DNA from: Acinetobacter seifertii
GTDB lineage: Bacteria > Pseudomonadota > Gammaproteobacteria > Pseudomonadales > Moraxellaceae
Reading direction: 5' to 3'
Assembly: GCF_000368065.1 (NCBI RefSeq)
Contig: NZ_KB851204.1
Location: 88,723 to 152,722, forward strand
DNA length: 64,000 nt
Part shown: positions 33,934 through 41,782 of the stretch, in pieces
Layout: each line of letters starts with the position of its first letter
Position numbering within the stretch: the first letter of the stretch is position 1
Notes under the pieces: model-generated
Databases searched by the model: none
What the model was told of the DNA's origin: nothing
Seen by the model: the letters and a program-made list of their open reading frames with translations, nothing else
Program-made: the position numbers and the translations under genes

Positions 33934-35286
33934 TTAAAGGTGTGGGACAGAATTAAGCGGTTCTACTGATTTTTCAATAGATTGACTTTCGGATTTTTCC
34001 GTTCTGTTGAGTAATAGGTTAAGCACAATTGCTGCAAGTGTCGCAGTTCCAATACCCCCTAGGTCAAATGGCCCAATATGTAGACTTAAATTACCAGCCC
34101 CCATAATGAGACTGACTGCTGCAATGATTAAAGTACTATTTTTAGTGAAATCAACTTTGTTATCGATCCAAATTTTTGCTCCAGCTACAGTAATTAAGCC
34201 AAAGACAACAATGGACGCACCGCCTAATAGAGCAACAGGGATGGTGCTAATGATTGCTCCAAATTTGGGAGATAGACCGAGTAGAATTGCAAATAGTCCC
34301 GCAACCACAAAAATAGTCGTTGAATAGACTTTAGTTATAGCCATTACTCCAATATTTTCAGCATAAGTCGTCATACCTGTACCACCAACAGAAGCTGATA
34401 AACTTGTACAAATACCATCTGCAAAAAAAGCACGACCCATATATGGCGATAAATTACGTTCTGTCATGGCAGAAACAGCTTTGAAATGTCCTAAGTTTTC
34501 AGCGACTAAAATAAGCGCAACAGGTGCAATCAATAAAATAGCTTTGGCATTAAAAACAGGCGAGTGAAAAGTGGGTAGGCCAAACCATGCAGCTTGACTG
34601 ATCGCATTAAAATCGATGGGTTTGCCTAATCCTAAGGTATTGGTGAGTAGAAAATAAATAAAATAAGCACTGATGAGCCCGATGAGTAATAGAAGGCGGC
34701 GAATCATACCTCTTGTAAAAACAGCAACCGCACTAATGCATAAAATGGTAATGACTGCCATCCACGTGTCAAAGCTATTTGTCGAAACGCTTTTAATTGT
34801 TACAGGTGCAAGGTTTAAACCAATAATCATCACAATTGCACCAGTGACCACGGGTGGCATGAGTTTTTCAATCCATGCAGTTCCAGTTTTCATCACAATT
34901 AAACCGATGCATGCATAAATCAAACCGCAAATGATTGTACCGCCAAGCGCCACAGCTAAATTGGGATTTGATCCAACCCCTACATAGCCTGTAGCGGCTG
35001 CGACTGCGCCAATAAAGGCGAAGCTTGATCCGAGATAGCTAGGCATACGCCCACCTGTCATTAAAAAGAACAAGATGGTGCCAATACCAGTAATAAAAAT
35101 GGTGAGGTTCGGATCAAAGCCCATGAGTAACGGGGCTAAAACAGTTGCTCCGAACATCGCAAAAGCATGTTGTAACCCCAAAACAATACTTTTACCAGGA
35201 GGAAGATATTCATCAATTTGTACGGGAGTTTCTAAATTACCTGTGTGCGGCTTAAATTTAGGAAACCAAGATTCTTTTGTTCGCAT
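33934..35286 (-). CDS. rutG: Pyrimidine permease RutG (NCS2/NAT family)
   Basis: Uracil/pyrimidine importer of 450 residues, inner membrane, about 14 helices. LQHAFAMFGATVLAPLLMGFDPNL, SSFAFIGAVAAATGYVG, LVAENLGHFKAVSAMT (the NAT glutamate motif) and SVGGTGMTTYAENIGVMA are the uracil-permease signatures. GAGGATC precedes the ATG. It is 31 bases downstream of rutF. It could also carry thymine or xanthine, but the operon indicates uracil. Confidence 0.93.
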   Translation of the reverse strand: MRTKESWFPKFKPHTGNLETPVQIDEYLPPGKSIVLGLQHAFAMFGATVLAPLLMGFDPNLTIFITGIGTILFFLMTGGRMPSYLGSSFAFIGAVAAATGYVGVGSNPNLAVALGGTIICGLIYACIGLIVMKTGTAWIEKLMPPVVTGAIVMIIGLNLAPVTIKSVSTNSFDTWMAVITILCISAVAVFTRGMIRRLLLLIGLISAYFIYFLLTNTLGLGKPIDFNAISQAAWFGLPTFHSPVFNAKAILLIAPVALILVAENLGHFKAVSAMTERNLSPYMGRAFFADGICTSLSASVGGTGMTTYAENIGVMAITKVYSTTIFVVAGLFAILLGLSPKFGAIISTIPVALLGGASIVVFGLITVAGAKIWIDNKVDFTKNSTLIIAAVSLIMGAGNLSLHIGPFDLGGIGTATLAAIVLNLLLNRTEKSESQSIEKSVEPLNSVPHL

Positions 35287-35317
35287 AACAGATCCTCTTT
35301 TTCATTTTTTATCTGCA

Positions 35318-35878
35318 TTAGCATGCTGTTTGTAATTCGCAATAATTGCGGTTGAAGTACATAAGTGCATTAAGCCCACTTTGGTGTTTCATTGCTTTGA
35401 CCGAACAAAACAAGACATCATGACTACCGATACTCATGCTTTGTACAATTTCACAATCAAATGACACCAAGGCCTCATTCAAAATCGGAGAACCAGTGAG
35501 TAGCTTGCTCCATTCCCCATGAGCAAAGCGTTCTGGCATTGGTGTTTTTCCACCGAAAATTGTAGATAGCGTACTTTGATGGGCAGCTAAAGTATTGACA
35601 CAAAGTACCTCATTTTGTTTAAAAGTATTAAAAACTGATGCTGAGCGGTTGAGACAAACCAATAGTGTCGGCGGTGTATCTGTTACGCTACATACAGCGG
35701 AGGCTGTAAAGCCAGCCTTTCCCGCAGGCCCATCTGTCGTGATGACATTCACTGCTGCTCCAAGATTTGCCATGCCTTGTCTAAAAGTATGCTGATCTAC
35801 TTCTAAGTGTGTTGAGCATGTCTGAGCCTGCTGAATCGTAGATGGAGTTAAAACCTGTTTCTCTTCTGTTTTTTGCAT
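35318..35878 (-). CDS. rutF: Flavin reductase RutF
   Basis: NADH:FMN reductase that supplies reduced FMN to the RutA monooxygenase. The 186 residues have FRQGMANLGAAVNVITTDGPAGKAGFTASAVCSVTDTPPTLLVCLNRSASV, the flavin reductase-like domain opening, and HDVLFCSVKAM near the end. The start is ATG 35878 (MQKTEEKQ), with GGAGAG upstream; the frame extends ten residues further without support. A 96-base gap separates it from rutC. Confidence 0.93.
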   Translation of the reverse strand: MQKTEEKQVLTPSTIQQAQTCSTHLEVDQHTFRQGMANLGAAVNVITTDGPAGKAGFTASAVCSVTDTPPTLLVCLNRSASVFNTFKQNEVLCVNTLAAHQSTLSTIFGGKTPMPERFAHGEWSKLLTGSPILNEALVSFDCEIVQSMSIGSHDVLFCSVKAMKHQSGLNALMYFNRNYCELQTAC

Positions 35879-35974
35879 GATTGCTCTCCAACCCCAATGC
35901 ATGATCATTACAATGAATCGAGGCTAAAACATCACATTAGTGATGATGCTGAAGGTTTTTATCAGTGACATCGT

Positions 35975-36358
35975 TTATCCCACATGGGCAATCGATGCAA
36001 TTTCAATTAAGGCATCGGGTTTCACCAAGCCGCACTGGATACAAAAGCGAGCCGGTTTGTCACCCGGAAAATATTCTGCATATACCGTATTCACTGCGGT
36101 ATAGTCCACCCAATCTTTAATGAAAATAGAATTGAACGTTACGTCATCCATGGTGCCACCCGCAGTTTCAATCACTTTTTTGATTGTTTCTAAAATATGG
36201 CGAGTTTGTCCTGCAGCATCACCAATACAGACCACATTATTATTTTCATCAAAAGCCAATGTGCCTGACACATACACAATATTGTCTGCTTTGGTTGCAG
36301 GAACATAGGGTGCAAGTGGTGCCGATGTTCCGTCAGGGATAACAACTTGTTTAGACAT
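35975..36358 (-). CDS. rutC: 3-aminoacrylate deaminase RutC (RidA family)
   Basis: RidA-type trimeric protein acting on 3-aminoacrylate in uracil breakdown. The 127 residues read almost like E. coli RutC: APLAPYVPATKADNIVYVSGTLAFDENNNVV, GGTMDDVTFNSIFI, and FPGDKPARFCIQCGLVKPDALIEIASIAHVG, which contains the family arginine. ATG 36358 (MSKQVVIPDG) is selected because GGAG lies six bases upstream; the longer frame would begin at TTG. Confidence 0.96.
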   Translation of the reverse strand: MSKQVVIPDGTSAPLAPYVPATKADNIVYVSGTLAFDENNNVVCIGDAAGQTRHILETIKKVIETAGGTMDDVTFNSIFIKDWVDYTAVNTVYAEYFPGDKPARFCIQCGLVKPDALIEIASIAHVG

Positions 36359-36403
36359 AAAATGCTCCAAATCAAAAATTTTAGATAAAATTAAATGTAT
36401 GAA

Positions 36404-37156
36404 TTAGGCAGATTGCTGTAGCAATGTTGATGCCGAATCAAAGGTTTCAATAAAGCTATTGGTGTCAGATACCCAGCCAAAAAAAGTTTTAATGTTATAT
36501 AGCGCTGCGTCGTGAGCCTCTTGAGGTCCCGCTTGATAGCAAGCATCTTTAAGTGCAACACCGAAATATTCCAAAAAGAAACCATCACGTAAGGTCGACT
36601 CGACACAGACATTGGTGGCAATACCTACAAAGACCAAATTACGAATGCCACGAGCACGTAAAATGCTGTCGAGAGCGGTGTTAAAGAAACCGCTATAACG
36701 TGGCTTTTCAATAATGATGTCTTGTGGAAGAGGTTTTAACTCATCAATTAAAGCAAAGTCCCAACCGCCTTTAGATAAAAGTTGGCCTTGTAACTCGGGG
36801 CGTTTACGCATGGTTTTTAAGGCATTGGATTTATGAAAATTTGGTGAACCTAAACCACCAGCTTCGACGTAGTTTTTATCCCAACCATTTTGGAAATAGA
36901 TGACCTGAATCCCTGCACTATGTGCAGCATCGATCGCCTTTTTAATATTTTCGACTACAGGCTTAGTCTTTGAAACATCAAAACCTGCTAAATCTAAATA
37001 CCCACCTAAAGAGGTGTAGGCATTTTGCATATCAATGACAACAAGTGCAGTTTGTTCTGCTGCTAGTTGAATATGTTCAGGTTCTGCTTTTAATACTTTG
37101 CCTGTACCAATCTGTGACGTGAATTCTGCACACACAATATTAGACATTTCATTCAT
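36404..37156 (-). CDS. rutB: Ureidoacrylate amidohydrolase RutB
   Basis: Isochorismatase-fold hydrolase that splits ureidoacrylate peracid (or ureidoacrylate) to 3-aminoacrylate, CO2 and ammonia. Triad residues are visible: Asp in ALVVIDMQNAYTS, Lys in IIEKPRYSGFFNTALD and Cys in FVGIATNVCVESTLRDG. 250 residues. The ATG overlaps the rutA stop by four bases (ATGA), so translation is coupled. Confidence 0.96.
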   Translation of the reverse strand: MNEMSNIVCAEFTSQIGTGKVLKAEPEHIQLAAEQTALVVIDMQNAYTSLGGYLDLAGFDVSKTKPVVENIKKAIDAAHSAGIQVIYFQNGWDKNYVEAGGLGSPNFHKSNALKTMRKRPELQGQLLSKGGWDFALIDELKPLPQDIIIEKPRYSGFFNTALDSILRARGIRNLVFVGIATNVCVESTLRDGFFLEYFGVALKDACYQAGPQEAHDAALYNIKTFFGWVSDTNSFIETFDSASTLLQQSA

Positions 37157-38271
37157 GCGCTTTTCTCCAAAACAGTTGGTTCGGCTTGCTCTGCCAGTTC
37201 GGTAACGACACTTTCACGACATTTCATGAGCGGTTGAATGCGTTGACCAAAATCTTCTACACCTTGTACAAAGTCATCAAAGGTCAACAAAATTCCTTCT
37301 GTACCTTCAATCTCGGAAATTTGATCAAGCATTTTTGCGACATTTTTAAAAGAGCCAACAATTGTGCCCATATTGATATTGACTGGAGAAACACTAGAGG
37401 CCATGTGACGAATATTGGTGTCAGTGCCAGACACTTTATCTTTTGCACCTTGGTCTTGTAGCCAACGAATAGCTTCCATGTCCGCACCATCGTTATAGTG
37501 TTGCCATTTCTGCATTGCAGCAGCATCTGTTTCGGCTGCAATTACCATAAACAACACATAGGTCTGTACATTGCGTCCAGTTTTGTCAGTTTGAGCTTTT
37601 AAGCGATCATTAATTTCGGCATAGGCTGTCGGTGTGTTTAAACCTTTTCCAAAAACAAAGTTGTAATCGGCATATTTTGCGGAAAAAGCTAAACCAGCAT
37701 CTGACTGTCCTGCACAGATAATTTTCATATCAGCTTGAGGCTGTGGTTTGACCTGACAATCATTCATCTGGAAAAACTCGCCTTTTAGGTCTGACTTCCC
37801 GGTTGCCCAAAGTTCACGTAAAACTTCGACATATTCAGATAAGTAGTCATAGCGTTTAGCAAAATATTCATCGCCGGGCCACATACCCATTTGGGAATAT
37901 TCAGGCATTTGCCATCCAGTCACGACGTTTAGTCCAAAGCGACCGTTGGAAATCGAGTCTATGGTCGATGCCATACGTGCCACAATTGCAGGAGGCATGA
38001 CTAGTGTTGCTGCAGTTGCATAAATTTGGATTTTACTGGTGACGGCAGCGAGACCTGCCATGAGGGTAAATGTTTCAAGGTTATAGTCCCAAAACTCAGT
38101 TTTTCCGCCAAAGCCACGCAACTTAATCATGGAAAGGGCAAAGTCAAAACCGTAGTGTTCAGCACGTTGTACAATTTGTTTGTTTAACTCAAAGGTAGGT
38201 TTATATTGCGGTGCATTTTCTGAAAGCAGCCAGCCATTATTTCCAATTGGACAAAAAACGCCGATCTTCAT
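37153..38271 (-). CDS. rutA: Pyrimidine monooxygenase RutA
   Basis: FMNH2-dependent luciferase-family monooxygenase that opens the uracil ring, the first step of the Rut pathway. The 372 residues read MKIGVFCPIGNNGWLLSENAPQYKPTFELN, then KLRGFGGKTEFWDYNLETFTLMAGLAA and NGRFGLNVVTGWQMPEYSQMGMWPGDE, all typical of RutA. It needs RutF for reduced flavin. It is the first gene of rutABCFG, with a sigma-54 type promoter about 85 bases upstream. Confidence 0.97.
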   Translation of the reverse strand: MKIGVFCPIGNNGWLLSENAPQYKPTFELNKQIVQRAEHYGFDFALSMIKLRGFGGKTEFWDYNLETFTLMAGLAAVTSKIQIYATAATLVMPPAIVARMASTIDSISNGRFGLNVVTGWQMPEYSQMGMWPGDEYFAKRYDYLSEYVEVLRELWATGKSDLKGEFFQMNDCQVKPQPQADMKIICAGQSDAGLAFSAKYADYNFVFGKGLNTPTAYAEINDRLKAQTDKTGRNVQTYVLFMVIAAETDAAAMQKWQHYNDGADMEAIRWLQDQGAKDKVSGTDTNIRHMASSVSPVNINMGTIVGSFKNVAKMLDQISEIEGTEGILLTFDDFVQGVEDFGQRIQPLMKCRESVVTELAEQAEPTVLEKSA

Positions 38272-38354
38272 CTTGATTCCCCATCGTGAGTTTAGGAAGT
38301 CGAACTGAAAGTTATAAAAGATATAATTTTCAGTATTTGTTTGTATTTTTAATA

Positions 38355-38372
38355 ATGCATAGTGCGTGCCAA
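38355..38372 (-). promoter_or_regulatory. Sigma-54 promoter of rutA
   Basis: On the minus strand the sequence is TTGGCACGCACTATGCAT. The GG (38370-38369) and GC (38358-38357) are exactly ten bases apart, and the TGGCACG half is a full match to the consensus -24 element; the -12 element is ATGCA instead of TTGCA. A start near 38346 leaves a leader of about 75 bases before the rutA ATG. Nitrogen control through NtrC is inferred. Confidence 0.78.
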
Positions 38373-38453
38373 CTTTAATATCTAAATACTTATCAATGTT
38401 TTGAATTTATTGTTTGGTATAATTTTTATCAAATGGTAAAAAATAATGCGGTT

Positions 38454-38490
38454 ATGCACCAAGCATGAACTAACTTGCTTCATTGTGCAT
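38454..38490 (-). promoter_or_regulatory. Candidate upstream activator site of rutA
   Basis: ATGCAC and GTGCAT border a 37-base segment with an inner AAGCA/TGCTT inverted repeat, about 85-120 bases upstream of the sigma-54 -24 element. The GTGCA/TGCAC halves resemble NtrC half sites, but the arms are farther apart than in a single standard site. The rest of the 357-base rutE-rutA gap holds only the rutE terminator and the promoter. Confidence 0.45.
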
Positions 38491-38550
38491 CATTTGATCA
38501 ATTTTGCTTTTGGGATGCATATTACATTCAGTGTTCTGAAACAGTAGAAC

Positions 38551-38573
38551 AAAAAGGCGACATTGAAGTCGCC
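38551..38573 (-). terminator. Intrinsic terminator after rutE
   Basis: On the minus strand GGCGAC-TTCAAT-GTCGCC is followed by TTTTTG, 55 bases beyond the rutE stop. It isolates rutDE from rutA. Confidence 0.85.
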
Positions 38574-38628
38574 GTGTAGAACTAAGATATTTCTCTTTTG
38601 AGATTAAAGAGAGTGGTATGGACTTTAA

Positions 38629-39216
38629 TCATTCCACCCGACAAGCCTCTTCAAAATTTAAGCGAGGAAGGCGGGTATAAACTTTTTGAGGGTCGCCATA
38701 GCCGATATTAATGATGAGATTAATATGATGATTTGTCCCTGCAAAAAATAGCTCATCAACCAGTTTCGCGTCAAAACCAGACATTGGACCTGTATCTAAA
38801 CCTAAACTACGGCATGCCATAATTAAATATGCAGCTTGCAATGAACTATTACGAAAGGCAGTTTCATGTGCTACGGCTTCACTTGATGTAAACCATGATT
38901 TTGCATCGGCATAAGGAAATAGTTCTGGCAGTTTGTCATAAAATCTTGCATCGGTTGCAACCAAAACAGTGACAGGAGCTGTCATCGTCTTTTCTACATT
39001 GCCAGACAACAATGCTGGCTTGAGTTTTTGTTTAGCTTCAGGTGTTGTTAAAAATACAAAACGAGCTGGGCTACAGTTGGCAGAAGTCGGTGCCATTTTG
39101 ACCAGATCATAAATTTGTTGAATTTGCTCAGGGGAGACTGCTTTATCTAACCACGTGCTGTGGGTTCTAGCTTCTAAAAAAATTTGATCTAAAATATTTA
39201 ATGTTTTTGCATTCAT
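38629..39216 (-). CDS. rutE: Malonic semialdehyde reductase RutE (nitroreductase fold)
   Basis: Flavin-dependent nitroreductase-family enzyme that reduces malonic semialdehyde to 3-hydroxypropionate. The 195 residues contain RTHSTWLDKAVSPEQIQQIYDLVKMAPTSANCSPARFVFL, the FMN-binding opening, and LGLDTGPMSGFDAKLVDELFF, both typical of RutE. Its ATG overlaps the rutD stop by four bases. With rutD it forms a separate two-gene unit upstream of rutA, unlike the single rutABCDEFG operon of E. coli. Confidence 0.94.
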   Translation of the reverse strand: MNAKTLNILDQIFLEARTHSTWLDKAVSPEQIQQIYDLVKMAPTSANCSPARFVFLTTPEAKQKLKPALLSGNVEKTMTAPVTVLVATDARFYDKLPELFPYADAKSWFTSSEAVAHETAFRNSSLQAAYLIMACRSLGLDTGPMSGFDAKLVDELFFAGTNHHINLIINIGYGDPQKVYTRLPRLNFEEACRVE

Positions 39217-40019
39217 GATAAAGCCTTAATATTGTAGAAAAATTGGATGAAAGTTTGATTTAGTGGTTGAGACTCGGTCACTGTGGAAGCATGGGCACCA
39301 GAGGGTAAAATGCAAAGTTGACCATGGCCGAGTTTGGTAAAAAGATCTTGTGATTTATGTACCGGAACTAAAAAATCATCTTGATTGGCGACTATATGAA
39401 TTGCTGTGTCTTTTAGTGCCTGTACGTGCTCTATCTGTAATTGAAAATGCATTAATGCCTTGAGTCGGGCAAAGACATTTGTTTTGGGCGGAAAGTTTTG
39501 GAGTTGAATATCTTCAGTACTTTTAATATGGCTATGATTCTGAGAAATCCAGGCTGGAGGATACAAAAATAATGCCTGTGCACGCACATAGGCTTCAGTA
39601 CCTGCTGACGCCAATAATGCGATACGGGCATCAAAACATTTTTGTGTATGCGCATCTAGCTCATCCCACGCATTAATCAGTGTCAGGCTGAGCATGGTAA
39701 TTGAGCTAGATTTCAGTTGCTTTGCGAGTTCCATTCCGATGATGCCACCCAAAGCATGCCCGATCATATGGAACTCATAAATTTGAAGATGTTCTAATAA
39801 GTGTAGTACTTGATTTGCTATGTCACACATATGGTAGTGTGCAGGTAATAAAGCACTGTCTTGGTGACAGCCTTCTTGGTCATAAGTCACGACGTTGAAA
39901 TGTGCACTCAATGATTCAAGCTGTGGACTCCAAAAACTAGCATGACCACCTAACCCAGATGACAAAATCAAATAAGGGGCGTCTTCCTGAGAGGAACATG
40001 GATAAATATAATATTTCAT
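39213..40019 (-). CDS. rutD: RutD, alpha/beta-hydrolase-fold protein of uracil catabolism
   Basis: A 268-residue alpha/beta hydrolase-fold protein associated with 3-aminoacrylate or carbamate breakdown in the Rut pathway. Landmarks: LILSSGLGGHASFWSPQL, VVTYDQEG and the elbow MIGHALGGIIGMEL. The elbow has alanine (A89) where active hydrolases have serine; as I remember it, E. coli RutD also has GHALG, so this is a family trait and not decay. HIVANQDDFLVP and GAHAS supply the acid and histidine positions. A sigma-54 type promoter lies just upstream. Confidence 0.92.
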   Translation of the reverse strand: MKYYIYPCSSQEDAPYLILSSGLGGHASFWSPQLESLSAHFNVVTYDQEGCHQDSALLPAHYHMCDIANQVLHLLEHLQIYEFHMIGHALGGIIGMELAKQLKSSSITMLSLTLINAWDELDAHTQKCFDARIALLASAGTEAYVRAQALFLYPPAWISQNHSHIKSTEDIQLQNFPPKTNVFARLKALMHFQLQIEHVQALKDTAIHIVANQDDFLVPVHKSQDLFTKLGHGQLCILPSGAHASTVTESQPLNQTFIQFFYNIKALS

Positions 40020-40054
40020 TTTTTACCATTCGATAAAATAATGAAAAGTTCAAA

Positions 40055-40071
40055 AGCAATTTATATGCCTG
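40055..40071 (-). promoter_or_regulatory. Sigma-54 promoter of rutDE
   Basis: On the minus strand CAGGCATATAAATTGCT has GG (40069-40068) and GC (40057-40056) exactly ten bases apart with a consensus TTGC -12 half. A start near 40044 leaves about 25 bases before rutD. It is weaker than the rutA site in the -24 half. Confidence 0.65.
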
Positions 40072-40193
40072 AATTAATCAAAAATGGCAAATTGAGATAA
40101 TATTTTGTGCAAAAGATTTAGATTGTAGAAGCAGGCAAATCACTGTAATGGTTAAACCAATAATGTCTAGATTCAGCAGAGTAGAGGTCAGAA

Positions 40194-40550
40194 ATGGATA
40201 TCCAAATTAAAAGAATTTATGAAAATGCTGACCCTAGTGATGGGAAACGAATATTAGTTGATCGGCTATGGAGCCGCGGAATAAGTAAAGAAAATGCCCA
40301 TTTAGATTTGTGGTTAAAAGAAGTGGCGCCTTCAACTGAATTACGCAAGTGGTTCCATGCGGCAACGCCAGATCATTGGGAAGAATTTAAGCGACGTTAT
40401 TTAAAAGAGCTAGAAGCCAACTCCGCAGTCGAAGAGCTACAGCACATTGCAGTAAAACATACAGTTACACTTTTATATTCAGCAAAAGATGTTGAAAATA
40501 ACCATGCAATTATTTTGAAAGAATATTTATTAAGTAAAAACTCAAAATGA
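40194..40550 (+). CDS. DUF488 family protein
   Basis: A 118-residue DUF488 protein of the YeaO type; function not established. IKRIYENADPSDGKRILVDRLWSRGISKENAHLDLWLKEVAPSTELRKWF is the family core, with the conserved D-R-L-W-R/S-R-G element, and TLLYSAKDVENNHAIIL is the closing motif. AGAGG lies upstream of the ATG. It is divergent from rutD and probably independent of it. Confidence 0.9.
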   Translation: MDIQIKRIYENADPSDGKRILVDRLWSRGISKENAHLDLWLKEVAPSTELRKWFHAATPDHWEEFKRRYLKELEANSAVEELQHIAVKHTVTLLYSAKDVENNHAIILKEYLLSKNSK

Positions 40551-40640
40551 ATGTATAAATTTTTTTTTGGTAAAAGTCTTTTATTTAAAACTTTAAAAAA
40601 TGAGTCATATCTCGCATAATATACTTTTTGAGATTTTTTT

Positions 40641-40985
40641 ATGTCTTTGCCAAATTGCCCAAAATGCCAATCAGAATATACTTATCAAGACGGCGACTTA
40701 TTAATTTGCCCTGAATGCTCACATGAGTGGAAGGAAGGGGAAACTTCAATTAGTGATGATCAAGAAGTGATTAAAGATGCAAATGGTAATGTCTTGGCAG
40801 ATGGCGATAGTGTCACTGTGATTAAAGATTTAAAAATTAAAGGTTCATCTTCGGTTGTAAAAGTGGGAACAAAAGTAAAAACAATTCGTTTAGTTCCAGA
40901 TGCAAGTGATGGCCATAATATTGATTGCAAAATTGATGGTATTGGTCAGATGAAATTAAAATCTGAATTTGTAAAAAAAGCTTAA
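40641..40985 (+). CDS. Zinc ribbon protein YjdM (PhnA family)
   Basis: A 114-residue PhnA/YjdM protein with an N-terminal zinc ribbon (CPKCQSEYTYQDGDLLICPEC, cysteines near residues 6, 9, 24 and 27) and a C-terminal beta-barrel domain (VIKDANGNVLADGDSVTVIKDLKIKGSS). The name PhnA comes from location near phosphonate genes in E. coli; it is not phosphonoacetate hydrolase. Function unknown. A hairpin with a T run follows. Confidence 0.92.
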   Translation: MSLPNCPKCQSEYTYQDGDLLICPECSHEWKEGETSISDDQEVIKDANGNVLADGDSVTVIKDLKIKGSSSVVKVGTKVKTIRLVPDASDGHNIDCKIDGIGQMKLKSEFVKKA

Positions 40986-41008
40986 TTTGTTAATTTTAAT
41001 TACATTTT

Positions 41009-41040
41009 GGTAGGGGTACTCATGTAGCCTCTACCTTTTT
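41009..41040 (+). terminator. Intrinsic terminator after yjdM
   Basis: GGTAGGGG and CCTCTACC pair with one wobble or mismatch around a loop and are followed by TTTTT. Confidence 0.72.
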
Positions 41041-41195
41041 AACTTTCAACATCCTTATAATTTTATTACGATAATGTATAAAAAGTAGTCTATCCAAAGT
41101 TACACACCTCATTTATATTGTCATCAATAACAAATAACTTTCGTCCAGAATAATAACGAAAGTCATACCCACATCAACAAAAAAACGAGGTTCAT

Positions 41196-41531
41196 ATGGC
41201 AGGATGGTACGAGATTTCTCAAGCGAGTGATGGACAATATCGCTTTGTACTTAAGGCTGGTAATGGCGAAATTATTTTAAATAGTGAGCTATATAAAGCA
41301 AAAGCGTCGGCAGTCAATGGTATTGAGTCAGTTCAAAAAAATAGTGGTGACGATGGGCGATATGACCGTTTAACTGCAAAAAATGGAAAACCTTACTTCA
41401 ATTTAAAAGCAGCCAATCATCAAATTATTGGTACGAGTCAGTTCTACGCGAGCGAAGCATCACGCGACAAAGGGATTGAATCGGTTAAAACCAATGGATC
41501 TTCGACAACCATTAAAGATTTAACAGTTTAA
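41196..41531 (+). CDS. YegP family protein (two DUF1508 repeats)
   Basis: A 111-residue protein made of two copies of the roughly 50-residue DUF1508 unit: GWYEISQASDGQYRFVLKAGNGEIIL to about residue 50 and DGRYDRLTAKNGKPYFNLKAANHQII from about 52. Each unit folds as a small beta sheet with one helix. GAGG precedes the ATG. Function is not established; members are linked with stress or envelope phenotypes. Single gene with a strong terminator. Confidence 0.92.
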   Translation: MAGWYEISQASDGQYRFVLKAGNGEIILNSELYKAKASAVNGIESVQKNSGDDGRYDRLTAKNGKPYFNLKAANHQIIGTSQFYASEASRDKGIESVKTNGSSTTIKDLTV

Positions 41532-41557
41532 ATTAGACGTAAATTTTATAAGATAAT

Positions 41558-41591
41558 AAAAAAACTGCTTCTTTTTAGAAGCAGTTTTTTT
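41558..41591 (+). terminator. Intrinsic terminator after yegP
   Basis: Arms AAAAAACTGCTTCT and AGAAGCAGTTTTTT enclose TTTT. Confidence 0.9.
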
Positions 41592-41624
41592 ATTTGAGGA
41601 AGATAGTACAAAATTTAATATTAT

Positions 41625-41770
41625 GGGGACGGCATGGATATCGCCCGTATGGCTGCGGTAACATGGACGTACCGTCAGTCACACAAATGGTTTTGTTACT
41701 TTTGCCGAAACAAAAGTAAGGTATTGCCTATATAAATAACATTTGTATGCCACTACCATTGGAGGCAATG
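41625..41770. repeat. Non-coding interspersed-type sequence with perfect hairpin
   Basis: Between the yegP terminator and proS lies DNA of higher GC than its surroundings. It contains the perfect hairpin TTACTTTTG-CCGAAA-CAAAAGTAA at 41696-41719. The pattern resembles degenerate intergenic sequence found repeatedly in proteobacterial genomes, but copy number cannot be seen in this window. No gene is apparent. Confidence 0.4.
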
Positions 41771-41782
41771 ACGTACATGTAA

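Noticed and set aside
33934..35286. rutG and xanP considered as paralogous duplicates
   Set aside because: Both are NAT-family permeases but carry distinct signatures (uracil-type GGTGMTTYAENIGV versus xanthine-type QNNGVIQLTGV) and belong to old separate branches.
39213..40019. rutD considered a pseudogene because the nucleophile elbow has Ala instead of Ser
   Set aside because: The frame is full length and, as I remember it, E. coli RutD has the same GHALG elbow, so this is a family feature.
41196..41531. Internal repeat of YegP considered as a recent duplication
   Set aside because: Two DUF1508 units are the normal architecture of the family.
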